Made by a program: the position numbers and the translations under genes. Shown here piece by piece: positions 54,638-63,640 of a DNA stretch of 64,000 nucleotides. Under the pieces are notes generated by a model. The model was given only the letters and a program-made list of their open reading frames with translations. It did no database searches and was not told the DNA's origin. Origin of the DNA: Rhizocola hellebori (GTDB lineage: Bacteria; Actinomycetota; Actinomycetes; Mycobacteriales; Micromonosporaceae); NCBI RefSeq assembly GCF_016862955.1, contig NZ_BONY01000007.1, positions 144,562 through 208,561 of the forward strand, written 5' to 3'. The stretch's first letter is position 1; every line of letters starts with the position of its first letter.

Positions 54638-54843
54638 AGGCCACGGTATACACGGTCTCCGGGATGCACTGTACCCACTGCATCGAGAAGGTCAGCTCCA
54701 ACATCGGCAAGATCACCGGTGTGACCGACGTCAACGTCGACCTCGACAGCGGTGCTGTCACGGTCACTAGCGAAGGCTCTCTCGACGATGCGGCGGTTGC
54801 GGCCGCTGTGGGCGAAGCCGGGTACACGCTCGTGGTGGCCTAG
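54634..54843 (+). CDS. HMA-domain metallochaperone (CopZ/MerP-like)
   Basis: 69 residues. GMHCTHCIEKVSSNIGKITGVTDVNVDLDSG holds the two metal-binding Cys in MxCxxC context, and GEAGYTLVVA ends the fold. No signal peptide, so cytosolic. It is an odd member of an acyl-CoA operon and is coupled to the ligase by ATGA. The P1B ATPase at 37982 and MerA both lack their own HMA domain, so this protein could serve them. Confidence 0.9.
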   Translation: MKATVYTVSGMHCTHCIEKVSSNIGKITGVTDVNVDLDSGAVTVTSEGSLDDAAVAAAVGEAGYTLVVA

Positions 54844-54955
54844 TGCCACAGATATCGATCATGTCCGGTTGGACGAGTCTCGTGGCGACTGTCTCGTCCT
54901 ATCTTGTTGCGAGCTCGGGTGGTGCCTGGCGGTGCCGGTTGCGTTGGTCTCGCTG

Positions 54956-56590
54956 ATGAGTTCCAATCTGCCAACGCGGCGCTGCAGGGTGGTGGTATGC
55001 CGGGGCTGTTGTTGCGGCAACGTCTCGAAGCATCCGGACATCGACCACAACATCCAGCTTAGCCAGCTGGCCGAGCTACCGAGCGATCAAGCAGAGATGA
55101 TGGTCTCAGGCTGCCTTGGCAATTGCCAAGACAGCAACACCATCGTGGTAGTCGCATCTCGGGTCGGCCGAGCCGCAGGCGGAGCAACGATGTGGTTTGG
55201 GCGGATGCTCACGTCCGAGCTGACCGAATTGGTGGCTCGCTGGGTTCAAGCCGGAGGACCGGGCGTCGCTGCGTTGCCGCAGCAACTGTTGCGCCATCAA
55301 GTTAAACGACCTAAGCGCGACAGGCCGGTCCAGGCTAAATCGCCGTCACGGCCTCCACCGGCGTCGCTTGCTTTCCCAGACGCGCCGCAGGTCGACACCG
55401 ACTGGTTGGGAGAACGGCCAATGTCTGACATTGCCGAGAAGGTCCGGGCATTTATTGACGAGCAGGTGCTGCCTCACGAGCGCACTCTAGTCGCAGGCGG
55501 AGGGCCGGCCCGGGAAGTTCTCACGCGACTTCGGCGCAAGGCGCAGGAGTCGAAACTCTGGGCGCCTGCGCTCTCGGTGGAGCTGGGTGGTCTGGGCATG
55601 TCGTTAAACGATTACGCATCGGTCGCGGAGCTGGAAGGCAAGTCAGAATACGGCCCAGCAGCGTTGGGTTCCGATCTGCTGCTGGACGCCACCATGTTGG
55701 ATCGCCATGCCACGTCAGCAGTGCGAGACCAATTTCTGATGCCGATGGTGAGCGGACGGGCCCGGCCGTGCTTTGCGATGACAGAGCCCGGCCTCCCCGG
55801 TTCAGACCCGACCCGCTTGCAGACCAAGGCGGTGACTGACGGCGACTCATGGGTAATCAATGGCGGCAAGTGGTTTACCTCTCGCGCGGCCGAAGCCGAT
55901 TTCGCCACGGTCGCGTGCCGTGCCTCCACCGGAATCTCCTTGATCGTGGTGCCCACGTCGAGCCCCGGCTTCAGGGTCGTGCGGTCTTTGCCGTTGTTGG
56001 GCGGGTCAGATGACCAGTATGAAATTGCCCTGAATGATGTTCGCGTGCCCCGTTGCTATTTGCTGGGATCTGAAGGCCACGGTCTGGCCATCGTAGGCGA
56101 ACGTCTGCTCCTGGGCCGCACCTTGCGATGTCTGCGGTGGCTTGGGCAGGCGCGCCGCACGTTCGACCTGATGTGTGCTCGCCTGACTACCCGCCGCGTG
56201 GGCGAAGGAACCCTGGCTGACAAGCAACTGTTGCACCGCTTTGTGTTTGACAGCTATGCGGAGCTTACCAGCGCCAGGGCGCTGGTGTACGCGGCGGTGG
56301 AGGCGCTCGCCACTGGCACTGACGCGCGAATCGCTGTCGGCATCGCGAAAGTGGTGACGGCGCGCACCTTCGACACGCTCGTCGACCGGGCGATACAGAT
56401 CTTCGGGGCAGAAGGCCTCACCGATGACACTCCGCTTCCGATGCTGCATCGCACAGCTCGGGCGGCACGGATCATGGATGGTCCCGATGAGTTGCTAGTG
56501 ACGAGGGTGGCAAGGCGCATTCTGGCCGATCACCAGGGCAGCGTGGCCACAGACCCCGTGGCGACCGCGAGAACGCAGCCGGCGAAATAG
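54956..56590 (+). CDS. [2Fe-2S] thioredoxin-like ferredoxin fused to acyl-CoA dehydrogenase
   Basis: 544 residues from ATG at 54956. Residues 8-95 resemble actinobacterial thioredoxin-fold [2Fe-2S] ferredoxins: VVVCRGCCCGNVSKHPDIDHN and VSGCLGNCQDSNTIVVV supply four or more Cys. A Pro/Arg-rich linker leads at about residue 150 to an acyl-CoA dehydrogenase (MTEPGLPGSDPTRLQTKA, WVINGGKWFTSRA, ARIMDGPDELLVTR). An internal ATG at 55421 with GGGAGAA could start the dehydrogenase alone. A flavoenzyme with its own electron carrier is inferred. The gene's 3' end overlaps the convergent GH88-like gene by 61 bases. Confidence 0.8.
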   Translation: MSSNLPTRRCRVVVCRGCCCGNVSKHPDIDHNIQLSQLAELPSDQAEMMVSGCLGNCQDSNTIVVVASRVGRAAGGATMWFGRMLTSELTELVARWVQAGGPGVAALPQQLLRHQVKRPKRDRPVQAKSPSRPPPASLAFPDAPQVDTDWLGERPMSDIAEKVRAFIDEQVLPHERTLVAGGGPAREVLTRLRRKAQESKLWAPALSVELGGLGMSLNDYASVAELEGKSEYGPAALGSDLLLDATMLDRHATSAVRDQFLMPMVSGRARPCFAMTEPGLPGSDPTRLQTKAVTDGDSWVINGGKWFTSRAAEADFATVACRASTGISLIVVPTSSPGFRVVRSLPLLGGSDDQYEIALNDVRVPRCYLLGSEGHGLAIVGERLLLGRTLRCLRWLGQARRTFDLMCARLTTRRVGEGTLADKQLLHRFVFDSYAELTSARALVYAAVEALATGTDARIAVGIAKVVTARTFDTLVDRAIQIFGAEGLTDDTPLPMLHRTARAARIMDGPDELLVTRVARRILADHQGSVATDPVATARTQPAK

Positions 56591-57483
56591 GTACCCCAGA
56601 TGACTTCGGCGCTGTTCAGGTCGGCGTAGTGGCCACCTGCGAGAACACCATTGACATCGATTCGGCCGGCTAGCCTGTCCGCCAGGGCAAGGCCAGCGGA
56701 TCGGTAGCGATCGTGAGGCAACGTCAGCAGCGCCGCGGCGGCAATGGCGGCTGCGGAGGTGTCGTCCGGCAACGGCCGGTGGGTGAGCCACCACTCCGCA
56801 GTCTTGGTCGCAACCCCAAGATGTGCTTCCCCGAGGTGGTTGGCCGCCACTGCGAACCCAAGCATTGCCCACGCGTGGCCTCGATCCCATGCCCTGACGT
56901 CCGACGGTGCGCCGGCCAGTGACACTTCAGCGCACACCTTCCCAGCTTGGTCTACGCACAGGGCGGCCAACCGAGCGGTGTGTCGGTCGGCCAGTTCAGT
57001 CTGACCCGCCCAGGAAAGCAATGTCACTACGCCCGCGAGCGCGTCCACTCCTGCCCGCGGAATACGGTCTTGGGTAAACGCTGTACCGACTGGAATGAGA
57101 CCCCACCTCGGGTCGAAGGATGTGGCGACAGCTCGGGCGCCCGCAGTGGCGATCTTCGCGGCGGTGGCATCGCCACAGAGGCGATGGGGTACTGCGGCGC
57201 CGTAGCCAAATGTCATGGCACGGGTCACCGTGTCGTCCTCCGCTCGTGGGAGCAGACGTTGCGTCCAGTTCGCCGCCACTGCTTTGTGCGTGTCCTGCCC
57301 CCACACCACTGCCCGTAGCCACAGCAGGCCGACCCAAAAGCCACCTGCCCACGATCCGCGTGCCGTGGTGGTCCACGACGGCCGCTGCGTGTCCCGATAC
57401 AGCGGAAAGCGTGCGCCGGACTCTCGCTCTATGTGTTCCACACGGCGAAGTATGGCGTCCAATGCGTGCTTGAGGGCGTTCAT
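56530..57483 (-). CDS. GH88/GH105-like (alpha/alpha)6-barrel hydrolase
   Basis: 317 residues from ATG at 57483, overlapping the MFS stop (ATGA). TTARGSWAGGFWVGLLWLRA and AWDRGHAWAMLGFAVAANHLG match the two characteristic segments of unsaturated glucuronyl/rhamnogalacturonyl hydrolases. The catalytic Asp cannot be assigned with certainty. In this place it may remove or trim a sugar from a natural product rather than degrade polysaccharide. 3' overlap with the acyl-CoA dehydrogenase gene on the other strand. Confidence 0.7.
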   Translation of the reverse strand: MNALKHALDAILRRVEHIERESGARFPLYRDTQRPSWTTTARGSWAGGFWVGLLWLRAVVWGQDTHKAVAANWTQRLLPRAEDDTVTRAMTFGYGAAVPHRLCGDATAAKIATAGARAVATSFDPRWGLIPVGTAFTQDRIPRAGVDALAGVVTLLSWAGQTELADRHTARLAALCVDQAGKVCAEVSLAGAPSDVRAWDRGHAWAMLGFAVAANHLGEAHLGVATKTAEWWLTHRPLPDDTSAAAIAAAALLTLPHDRYRSAGLALADRLAGRIDVNGVLAGGHYADLNSAEVIWGTYFAGCVLAVATGSVATLPW

Positions 57484-58649
57484 GATGTGCGCGGTGGCAG
57501 CCGCCTGCCCTCTGGGATACCGATTGAGACCAACGCCGACAGACCGAACAGGACAGCCACCGCGATCCATGCTGGACCGTAGTCCAGCGCATCGGCAAGA
57601 GCACCGAAGCTGGCTGGCCCCAGGACGAAGCCGGTGAAGAAGCCGAGGGAAACCATCGCCGAGGCGTGGCCCGCGGCCTCGCCGCGGCGCACGACGGCAA
57701 GCATGGAGACGGCGTTTCCTGCCGTTGCGGTGGCGCCGATGCCCACGGCGCCCAGCCAAATTACGGCCGGCCATGTCCACGCCGCGATCCACACAAGCAG
57801 CGTGCAGCCGGCCGCGCCTGCTGAAAGATATGACAGCACAGCAGTGACCTTGGCCTGATGATCGGCAATCCGAGTCCACCACAGGCGGGCCACCAGGCCC
57901 GATACACCGAACGCCGCCAGCACGGCGCCGGCTGCGGTGGTGGCCATGGCCAGTCGCTGCGTGGCGTACAGCGGCAGGTAAGTGTTGACTGCCGCCAAAG
58001 CTGTCCCTAGAAGCAGGGAGTAGCCCATGAGCCACCTCAGCCAATGTGAGGGTGCTGACCAGCGCCGCCATGCACCTGATGGGTCAGAGGCGGTCGTGGG
58101 CGGTACCCAAAGGACAAGGACAATCAGCATGACAACTGGCAGCAAGACGGCAAATCGCAGTCCGGCTCGCCATCCCCATGCGGTGGCCAGCGCGGGCATC
58201 GCCACTCCACAGGCAAAAGCCGCAAGCTGAACCCCCGACTGCTTGATGCCGATCGCGGAAGCTCTTTGCGACTGGTCCACCTGCTTGGCAATTAGGACGT
58301 TGGTGGCAGGATTAGCCAGCGCCTGCGCGATGCCGGCGACCGCTATTGCGGAGAGCAGCCACACGTACTTGGGGGCGAAGGACGCCGTCAGCAAGGCGGC
58401 GCTGACAACCGCAAACAGCAGTGCCAAGCCGGTGCGTGCACCGAGGGCGTCGACTGCCCGTCCGACGATCACCGAGGCGATGGCGGCGACCGCGAATGCC
58501 GCAGTCACCATGGCGCCGAGCGCCGCACGCGACAGGCCCAGATCAGCCACCAGATAGGGCCCTAGGGCGCTGATGGTGTACAGCGGGAGCATCGATGCGG
58601 CCATGCCGCCTGTCGCCACAGTCACGATCGTTGTGCGGGATTGCCTCAT
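57480..58649 (-). CDS. MFS transporter
   Basis: 389 residues with about 12 membrane segments. Loop motif GRAVDALGARTG between helices 2 and 3 matches the MFS signature. NPATNVLIAKQVDQSQRASAIGIKQSGVQ resembles permeases of the sugar-acid/CynX kind. Substrate unknown; linked by ATGA overlap to the GH88-like gene, so import or export of a glycosylated compound is possible. Confidence 0.85.
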   Translation of the reverse strand: MRQSRTTIVTVATGGMAASMLPLYTISALGPYLVADLGLSRAALGAMVTAAFAVAAIASVIVGRAVDALGARTGLALLFAVVSAALLTASFAPKYVWLLSAIAVAGIAQALANPATNVLIAKQVDQSQRASAIGIKQSGVQLAAFACGVAMPALATAWGWRAGLRFAVLLPVVMLIVLVLWVPPTTASDPSGAWRRWSAPSHWLRWLMGYSLLLGTALAAVNTYLPLYATQRLAMATTAAGAVLAAFGVSGLVARLWWTRIADHQAKVTAVLSYLSAGAAGCTLLVWIAAWTWPAVIWLGAVGIGATATAGNAVSMLAVVRRGEAAGHASAMVSLGFFTGFVLGPASFGALADALDYGPAWIAVAVLFGLSALVSIGIPEGRRLPPRTS

Positions 58650-58756
58650 GTCGTTTACCCCGCCGCCTTACCGGACCCGACCAGGCCGGGTTCCTCCGCG
58701 CCTACCCCCGCGGTCTGATTGATCCAGTCGGTGCACATGTCACCTTTCCGAGCCTG

Positions 58757-59542
58757 TCATGCGATCAGCGCAGCTGAGAGTCGTTCTGTATTTGTACGAA
58801 ACACAAACATCAAGTCAAGGTCGCTGCGGGGAAAATTCATGAGGTCAACCCTCTTAGCGCCGGCGACCTCGGGCGTGCCGGGAAGGTGAGCGTTGGCCAG
58901 GATGAGCTCTGGCTTCTTGGCGGTCAAGTCGGCGAGCTGACTCGGAGTGACCAGCTCCGGACCGAAGGTTCCCACGATCGTTAGCCCGGCGAAGGTGCCC
59001 CAGTAAGCCATGAACAGGTGGGAGATAGCCGCGCGTGGCTTGCTACCGTATTTGGACTTGACGCTGGCGGCCAGTGCGGCGTGATCTCGTTCGAATGTGG
59101 CCAGCCAACTGCTTGCGACAGAAGTGGTGCCGAATATCTGTGCCAGCCGCGTTACCTCGGCTTTGATTACCTCCACGGTATTTTCCAGCTTGACTGGAAC
59201 CAGCTTCGCATGGCCGCCCGTTGCGTCCTTAATCTTTGCGGCGAAGCCGTCGAATTCCGAGAACAGAACATAGTCGGCTTTGGCTACGGCTGCCAGATCG
59301 CTGGGTTTCGGGTCGTAGTCCGGCGGGTGTTGCAGATCGGCCGATGCGATTATAGTGATGTTGGTCGCTCCGGCGGCCTTCGCGAAGCCGCCAACCCAGC
59401 TCGTGGACGCGACGACTTTCGGGCCGCTCGAGGTACCCCCTGATGATGCTGGACCAGCCTGGGTCTCATTGCCGCAGGCTGTCAGCAGGGACAGCGCCAC
59501 GCAGATCGCGGTCATCATCTTGACGGGCCGCAGTACTCGCAT
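58757..59542 (-). CDS. Metal ABC transporter substrate-binding lipoprotein (ZnuA-like)
   Basis: 261 residues. Lipobox LLTACG near residue 23. Cluster A-I features: VVASTSWVGGFAKAAGA, LQHPPDYDPKPSDL (metal-ligand His then DYxPxPSD), ADYVLFSEFDGFA. The His-rich loop of zinc binders is absent. Shortened against typical ZnuA (about 300). GAAGGAG before ATG; the start lies 77 bases inside the permease gene. Zn, Mn or another divalent metal. Confidence 0.87.
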   Translation of the reverse strand: MRVLRPVKMMTAICVALSLLTACGNETQAGPASSGGTSSGPKVVASTSWVGGFAKAAGATNITIIASADLQHPPDYDPKPSDLAAVAKADYVLFSEFDGFAAKIKDATGGHAKLVPVKLENTVEVIKAEVTRLAQIFGTTSVASSWLATFERDHAALAASVKSKYGSKPRAAISHLFMAYWGTFAGLTIVGTFGPELVTPSQLADLTAKKPELILANAHLPGTPEVAGAKRVDLMNFPRSDLDLMFVFRTNTERLSAALIA

Positions 59543-60350
59543 TGAAGGCTCCTTCGGGAAGCAGATAAGTGACCAGGGTGAACGCTCCCGCCACCAGTAC
59601 CAGCACCGGTCCTGGCGGCTGATCCAGCGCCAGGGCCAGAGCGAATCCGCAGACGTTGCCGGCGAACCCGAAACTCACCGCTAGTAGCACCATGGAGCGC
59701 AGCGAATGGCCGAGATTGCGGGCGGCAAGCGCTGGCAGGATCGTTACCGCGTCCACTAGCAACGCCCCAGTGAGCCGGATCGAAGCGCCAATTGCCACCG
59801 CAACCACGATGAGGAGCACCAGCATCAGCAGACGGGCTGGAACCCCTGAGCACAAGGCCAATTCGCGGTCGAACATCAGCAACGCCAACGGACGTCGATA
59901 GCGCCAAAACAACAGGTGAATGACCGCCGCCAAGACGGCCAGCACGACAAGGTCTACGGGACGGGTGGCCAGAATAGACCCCCACAGCAGTTCAAAAGCG
60001 CTGGTGGCATTGACGCCAGACACAGACAGGACCAGCAGCGCACCAGCGATCGCGAAGGTCATCAGAAGGCCCATGGCCCCCGGAAGCCCAGACGGCCGCT
60101 GAGCCAGCGGGGCGACACCAGCGCCGGCTATGGCGCAGGCGGCCAGGCCACACAGCATCGGGTCAAGGCCGGTAAGAAATCCAACAGCAATGCCAAGAAG
60201 CGCGACATGCATGACGGCGAAGCGAACCGCAACGATGTCCAAACCAACGATGAACACGCCTACTATCGGCAGAGCGATCGCTGCGAGCAGAAGGGCGACG
60301 CCCGACCGCTGTACCGGCGGCAGGGTCAGTAAGTCGAGAAACTGTTGCAT
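59466..60350 (-). CDS. Metal ABC transporter permease (ZnuB-like)
   Basis: 294 residues, about eight membrane segments. FAVMHVALLGIAVGF, GVPARLLMLVLLIVVAVAIGASIRLTGALLVDAVTILPALAARNLGHSLRSM match family 3 metal permeases. It lies between the ATPase gene (two-base gap) and the binding protein gene (77-base overlap). Confidence 0.88.
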   Translation of the reverse strand: MQQFLDLLTLPPVQRSGVALLLAAIALPIVGVFIVGLDIVAVRFAVMHVALLGIAVGFLTGLDPMLCGLAACAIAGAGVAPLAQRPSGLPGAMGLLMTFAIAGALLVLSVSGVNATSAFELLWGSILATRPVDLVVLAVLAAVIHLLFWRYRRPLALLMFDRELALCSGVPARLLMLVLLIVVAVAIGASIRLTGALLVDAVTILPALAARNLGHSLRSMVLLAVSFGFAGNVCGFALALALDQPPGPVLVLVAGAFTLVTYLLPEGAFNASTAARQDDDRDLRGAVPADSLRQ

Positions 60351-60351
60351 G

Positions 60352-61041
60352 TCAGGCGATCCGCAGCCGGCCGGCGGCCATCTCGGCGATCCGATCACAC
60401 GTGCGAGACATCGCGCGGTCATGACTGACCACGATCACGGTAGCCGGAAGCGCAGCTAGCATGGCCGCAACCTGCTCCTGTCCGGCAAAGTCCAACGCGG
60501 CCGTCGGCTCGTCGGCCAGGAGCACACCCGCGCCGCCGGCAATGCATCCCAACGCGCGAGCGAGAAAAACGCGTTGAAGCTGACCTCCAGACAGCGTATG
60601 CAACGGCCGACGGAGCAGCCCGGCCACCCCCAGGTCGCCGGCGCTGTCTCTTGCCACATCGCAGTCGATAGCACTGCCAAGCAGCTCGTCGACCAGGAGC
60701 GGGAACCGGCCCGGGGTGAGACGCTGGGGAACCCAAGCTACATTGCGGCGACGAGCCATCCAGCCCGACGTTCCGTTGGCCGACTCACCGCCAACAAGGA
60801 TGTCGCCGGCGGCAAGAGGATGCAGCCCAAGCACGGCGCGCAGCAAGGTGCTTTTGCCGGAGCCGTTGGCCCCCGTGACGGCCACATGCTCACCGGCGCT
60901 GACCGTCAGATCGACCCTCTTTACGGCGATGCTGCGCCCGTACCGGCACACGACGCGCCGGAACACGACCGGCTGAGGTGATCCGGTCATGATGCGGCCG
61001 TGGGCTCGTGGCCAGGCAGCGGGCTTCTTGTGGTTTGACAC
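60352..61041 (-). CDS. Metal ABC transporter ATP-binding protein (ZnuC-like)
   Basis: 229 residues from GTG at 61041 (CGGAG upstream); ATG at 60990 is possible. Walker A TGANGSGKSTLL, signature LSGGQLQRVFLARAL, Walker B VLLADEPTAALD, and VVSHDRA. First gene of a minus-strand set running to the GH88-like gene. No recognisable Zur box was found upstream. Confidence 0.9.
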   Translation of the reverse strand: MSNHKKPAAWPRAHGRIMTGSPQPVVFRRVVCRYGRSIAVKRVDLTVSAGEHVAVTGANGSGKSTLLRAVLGLHPLAAGDILVGGESANGTSGWMARRRNVAWVPQRLTPGRFPLLVDELLGSAIDCDVARDSAGDLGVAGLLRRPLHTLSGGQLQRVFLARALGCIAGGAGVLLADEPTAALDFAGQEQVAAMLAALPATVIVVSHDRAMSRTCDRIAEMAAGRLRIA

Positions 61042-61589
61042 GCTGCTCCGACCACGGAGGCCACGCTCAGAACGGCTTCACAACAGACCCCGGTTTTGTT
61101 CACGTTGCCCTCCTTTGCCACGTCGTCCAGCTTTGACCGCGCTATATCCGACTGGCAGTGCCAGAGTTGCATCGATCATGAGGTCGGTCGGCAGCGTAGC
61201 GTGACACGCCATCTTGCTAACTCGCTAATGTCGACAGTCTGATCCTCGTAGCATCACCTGCTCGTCGTGCCGGCGTCGCGCGGCGCGCAGCTGAACCTCT
61301 GCGTGGGTTTGGTGAGCAGCGGCAACACGGACGATGAGATTGCCGAGGTGCAGTGGATTGGAGCTGTCGATCGGCCGCAAGGTCATCACCGCCGGGTATC
61401 CCCGCGAACGCAGATGGGTGTCGGGTGTAGACCTCGAAATGCCATCGGCGAAACAAGGCGACTGCCTGCTGGCCGACCTAAAGCACTGCGCCGAAACCAA
61501 GCAGGCCATCGTTACTCACGCAGGCCCGCACCCCTGATCTGTCGATCCGCTCCCAGCCGGCCGCCCGGGGCCTTGGCGCGACCTGCTAC
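61042..61589. other. Intergenic region, no supported gene
   Basis: Holds the promoter of the metal ABC operon. CCGACTGG at 61148 matches part of the sites at 27916 and 63652, but no full operator is present. Open frames here look like shadows or remnants. Confidence 0.4.
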
Positions 61590-61784
61590 CGGGGCGAAAT
61601 GCTTTCGCATCAACTCAGGCGAGTGCGTCACGATTGAAACTCGTTCCGAAACGAACTTTTCCACCTCACACGGCCAGGTGCAGCCCGCAGGCGCCATCCG
61701 CCTGTGCTTCCCGCAAGCCTGGGCTAACGCCCTACATTGAGGCCATCCGTCTACTCCGGTGGACTCGTCTACGGAAATGGCTGA
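61590..61784 (+). pseudogene. Decayed copy of the cupredoxin-like domain of the gene at 31929
   Basis: Translation gives FRINSGECVTIETRSETNFSTSHGQV and GAIRLCFPQAW, close to LRINAGECATIENRSGTSFSTSHGEV and GASRLCFPKAG of the gene at 31929. The frame is then lost, and the final segment VYSGGLVYGNG followed by a stop reappears in another frame (61749-61784), matching AYSGGFVYVNG. At least one frameshift and no membrane part, so it is a broken fragment. Confidence 0.75.
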
Positions 61785-61947
61785 GCCGCGCAATCATCGG
61801 AGAGGAGTCGGCATCTTCCCCGGGGCAGCCGTTGCGCTGGCGGCCGAAAATGCACTGCCACGGGCGAGGACGACGTCGAACAGCACCAGAATCGCGTCCT
61901 AACCGCCAACTGGCATGCGGATATCCATCCGGCTTTAGACGGGTTTC

Positions 61948-63600
61948 CTAGGCGTCTGTGCCCCCGCCGCCGCCGTCTCCCAGGGCGAGGCCGCCCAACC
62001 CGAACACGAGCACGAGTGCGGCCAGCGCTGGCGCCATTCCGCCGCCACCACCCAGACCTCCCAGGGCCAACGCCAGCCCTCCTCCCGGAAAGAGGAGGAA
62101 CAGCGCCATCGCCACGAACATGATCGCAAGAATGCAAAGCGCCGTTGAGCTGCCTAACGCGTCCAGGATGTGCGTGGGGGAGAACACCGGTCCGTGCGGA
62201 CCGTCGCCTACTAGCGCAATGAACAGAGCGATCGCGCCTGCCGCAAAGGCTCCGCAGCCGTTGATGATCCGCAGGTCACCGCGCGCGATCGGGTCAGCGA
62301 TGGGGACGGAGCGCTGTTGCGGCAGCGACCGCACGGTGAGCACGACCTGCCACGCCAGCCACACCAGGCTAACCAAGCTCAGAACCAGGACGATCGGAGC
62401 CATCAGAGGCGAGACCAGAATGTCCACGATAAAGGAGGGGAGGCGGATGCTGCCGACGGCAAAGATGAATAGACCGGGCACCAACAAGATCAAAGATACC
62501 AGAACCGGCCAGTGGGCGCGTATCCCGCCTGCGCCAGGCGGATTTGTCAGAGGCAGCTTGGCGCAACGCCATGCTTCCGTGGAGTTCCACGTGTCGATCT
62601 GTGTGCGGCTGCTACGTACCATCTCGTTCAGTTCCGCGGTGTCCGCGCCGGCGGCCTTGGCGAAGTAAAGGTTGCGCCGCACAAGGGCGAACCGCCAGGC
62701 GACCATTGCTGTCCAGGGCAGCCCCTTGGTCGCGAAGCTGGTCAATGGAACGCTGGTCGCAACATCGGCAGTGGCAAGCTTGCCTGCCTTGAGTCGTTGG
62801 TAATCCAAATAGGATGCTATGCCCAGGGCAATCAATGGATATAGCCAGTCGGCCTTGTTGAGGAACTCAAAAGGCCCCGACAGCAGGCCGACGAGCCCAG
62901 CACCTTCCGGCTTAAAGACGCGGTAGTTGAAGGTGGCGTGGTCGGCCCAGACATAGGCCATGAGCCCGACTCCCGCGAGAATCCACTTCCCGCCGCGGAA
63001 CATCAATCCCACGGCGAGCCCGCCCAGCGCACTCAATACCAGGTGCGGATTGGTGGCGACCGCTGCGGATCCGCTGAATATATCGCCAAATGCCACCGGT
63101 GCTGGCACCCACGAGGTGAGTATGGTTGGCAGTCCGGGGAAATATGTCAGCGAAAATCCGGATGCCTCTGTCCAGCCGGAGAACGGACCGCCGGTCACGT
63201 TGTACGCTTCGTCGCTGTAGCGCAGGATTGCCTCCGCGAGGGTGAACCCCGCACCTGTGGCGGCGCCGACGAGCACATAGTCGGTCAGTCCCCATTGCGC
63301 GCGGATCCTTTTGTGCAGCAACACCAGTAGCGCCAGCGGGGCGACCTTGACGATCTCTTCGATGAGCGGATCCATCGTGTACGACGCCGTGCGCACCACC
63401 TCTGACAGCGGTGTATCCGTAACAGCCGCAACGCCATTCGTATACAGCAACTGCAAAAACACCGTCAGCACACCGGCTCCGTACAACCCCACCGCTACGG
63501 TGAGGAACAGCGCGCTTAGGCGGACGGTCCGTGTCCACGAACTCAACACAGCCAGCTGCCATACGCCATAACAGGCACCGATCAGCATAAACAGCGTCAT
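61948..63600 (-). CDS. PrsW-family intramembrane metalloprotease-like protein
   Basis: 550 residues with many membrane segments. PrsW features: LIEEIVKVAPLALLVLL (EExxK), GAGFTLAEAILRY (Glu ligand region), AYVWADHATFNYRV (His near Asn). The second half (residues 350-550) is a further membrane block ending in a Gly-rich tail GGLALGDGGGGGTDA. PrsW proteases cut anti-sigma factors in Bacillus. An operator-like repeat lies upstream. Its neighbour is a broken copy of a domain from the membrane pair at 30928-32849, hinting that PrsW and those genes once sat together. Confidence 0.8.
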   Translation of the reverse strand: MTLFMLIGACYGVWQLAVLSSWTRTVRLSALFLTVAVGLYGAGVLTVFLQLLYTNGVAAVTDTPLSEVVRTASYTMDPLIEEIVKVAPLALLVLLHKRIRAQWGLTDYVLVGAATGAGFTLAEAILRYSDEAYNVTGGPFSGWTEASGFSLTYFPGLPTILTSWVPAPVAFGDIFSGSAAVATNPHLVLSALGGLAVGLMFRGGKWILAGVGLMAYVWADHATFNYRVFKPEGAGLVGLLSGPFEFLNKADWLYPLIALGIASYLDYQRLKAGKLATADVATSVPLTSFATKGLPWTAMVAWRFALVRRNLYFAKAAGADTAELNEMVRSSRTQIDTWNSTEAWRCAKLPLTNPPGAGGIRAHWPVLVSLILLVPGLFIFAVGSIRLPSFIVDILVSPLMAPIVLVLSLVSLVWLAWQVVLTVRSLPQQRSVPIADPIARGDLRIINGCGAFAAGAIALFIALVGDGPHGPVFSPTHILDALGSSTALCILAIMFVAMALFLLFPGGGLALALGGLGGGGGMAPALAALVLVFGLGGLALGDGGGGGTDA

Positions 63601-63640
63601 GCGGCGGAGATTAGCAGCCGAACGTCTCGACGAGTGTCTA

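Noticed and set aside
57484..58071. Upstream extension of the GH88-like frame
   Set aside because: It is the antisense-frame shadow of the MFS transporter gene; composition is not protein-like and the ATG at 57483 overlaps the MFS stop.
61917..61936. GCGGATATCCATCCGGC as another operator copy
   Set aside because: The arms do not pair in the right orientation and spacing, and it lies after the PrsW stop with no gene starting nearby.
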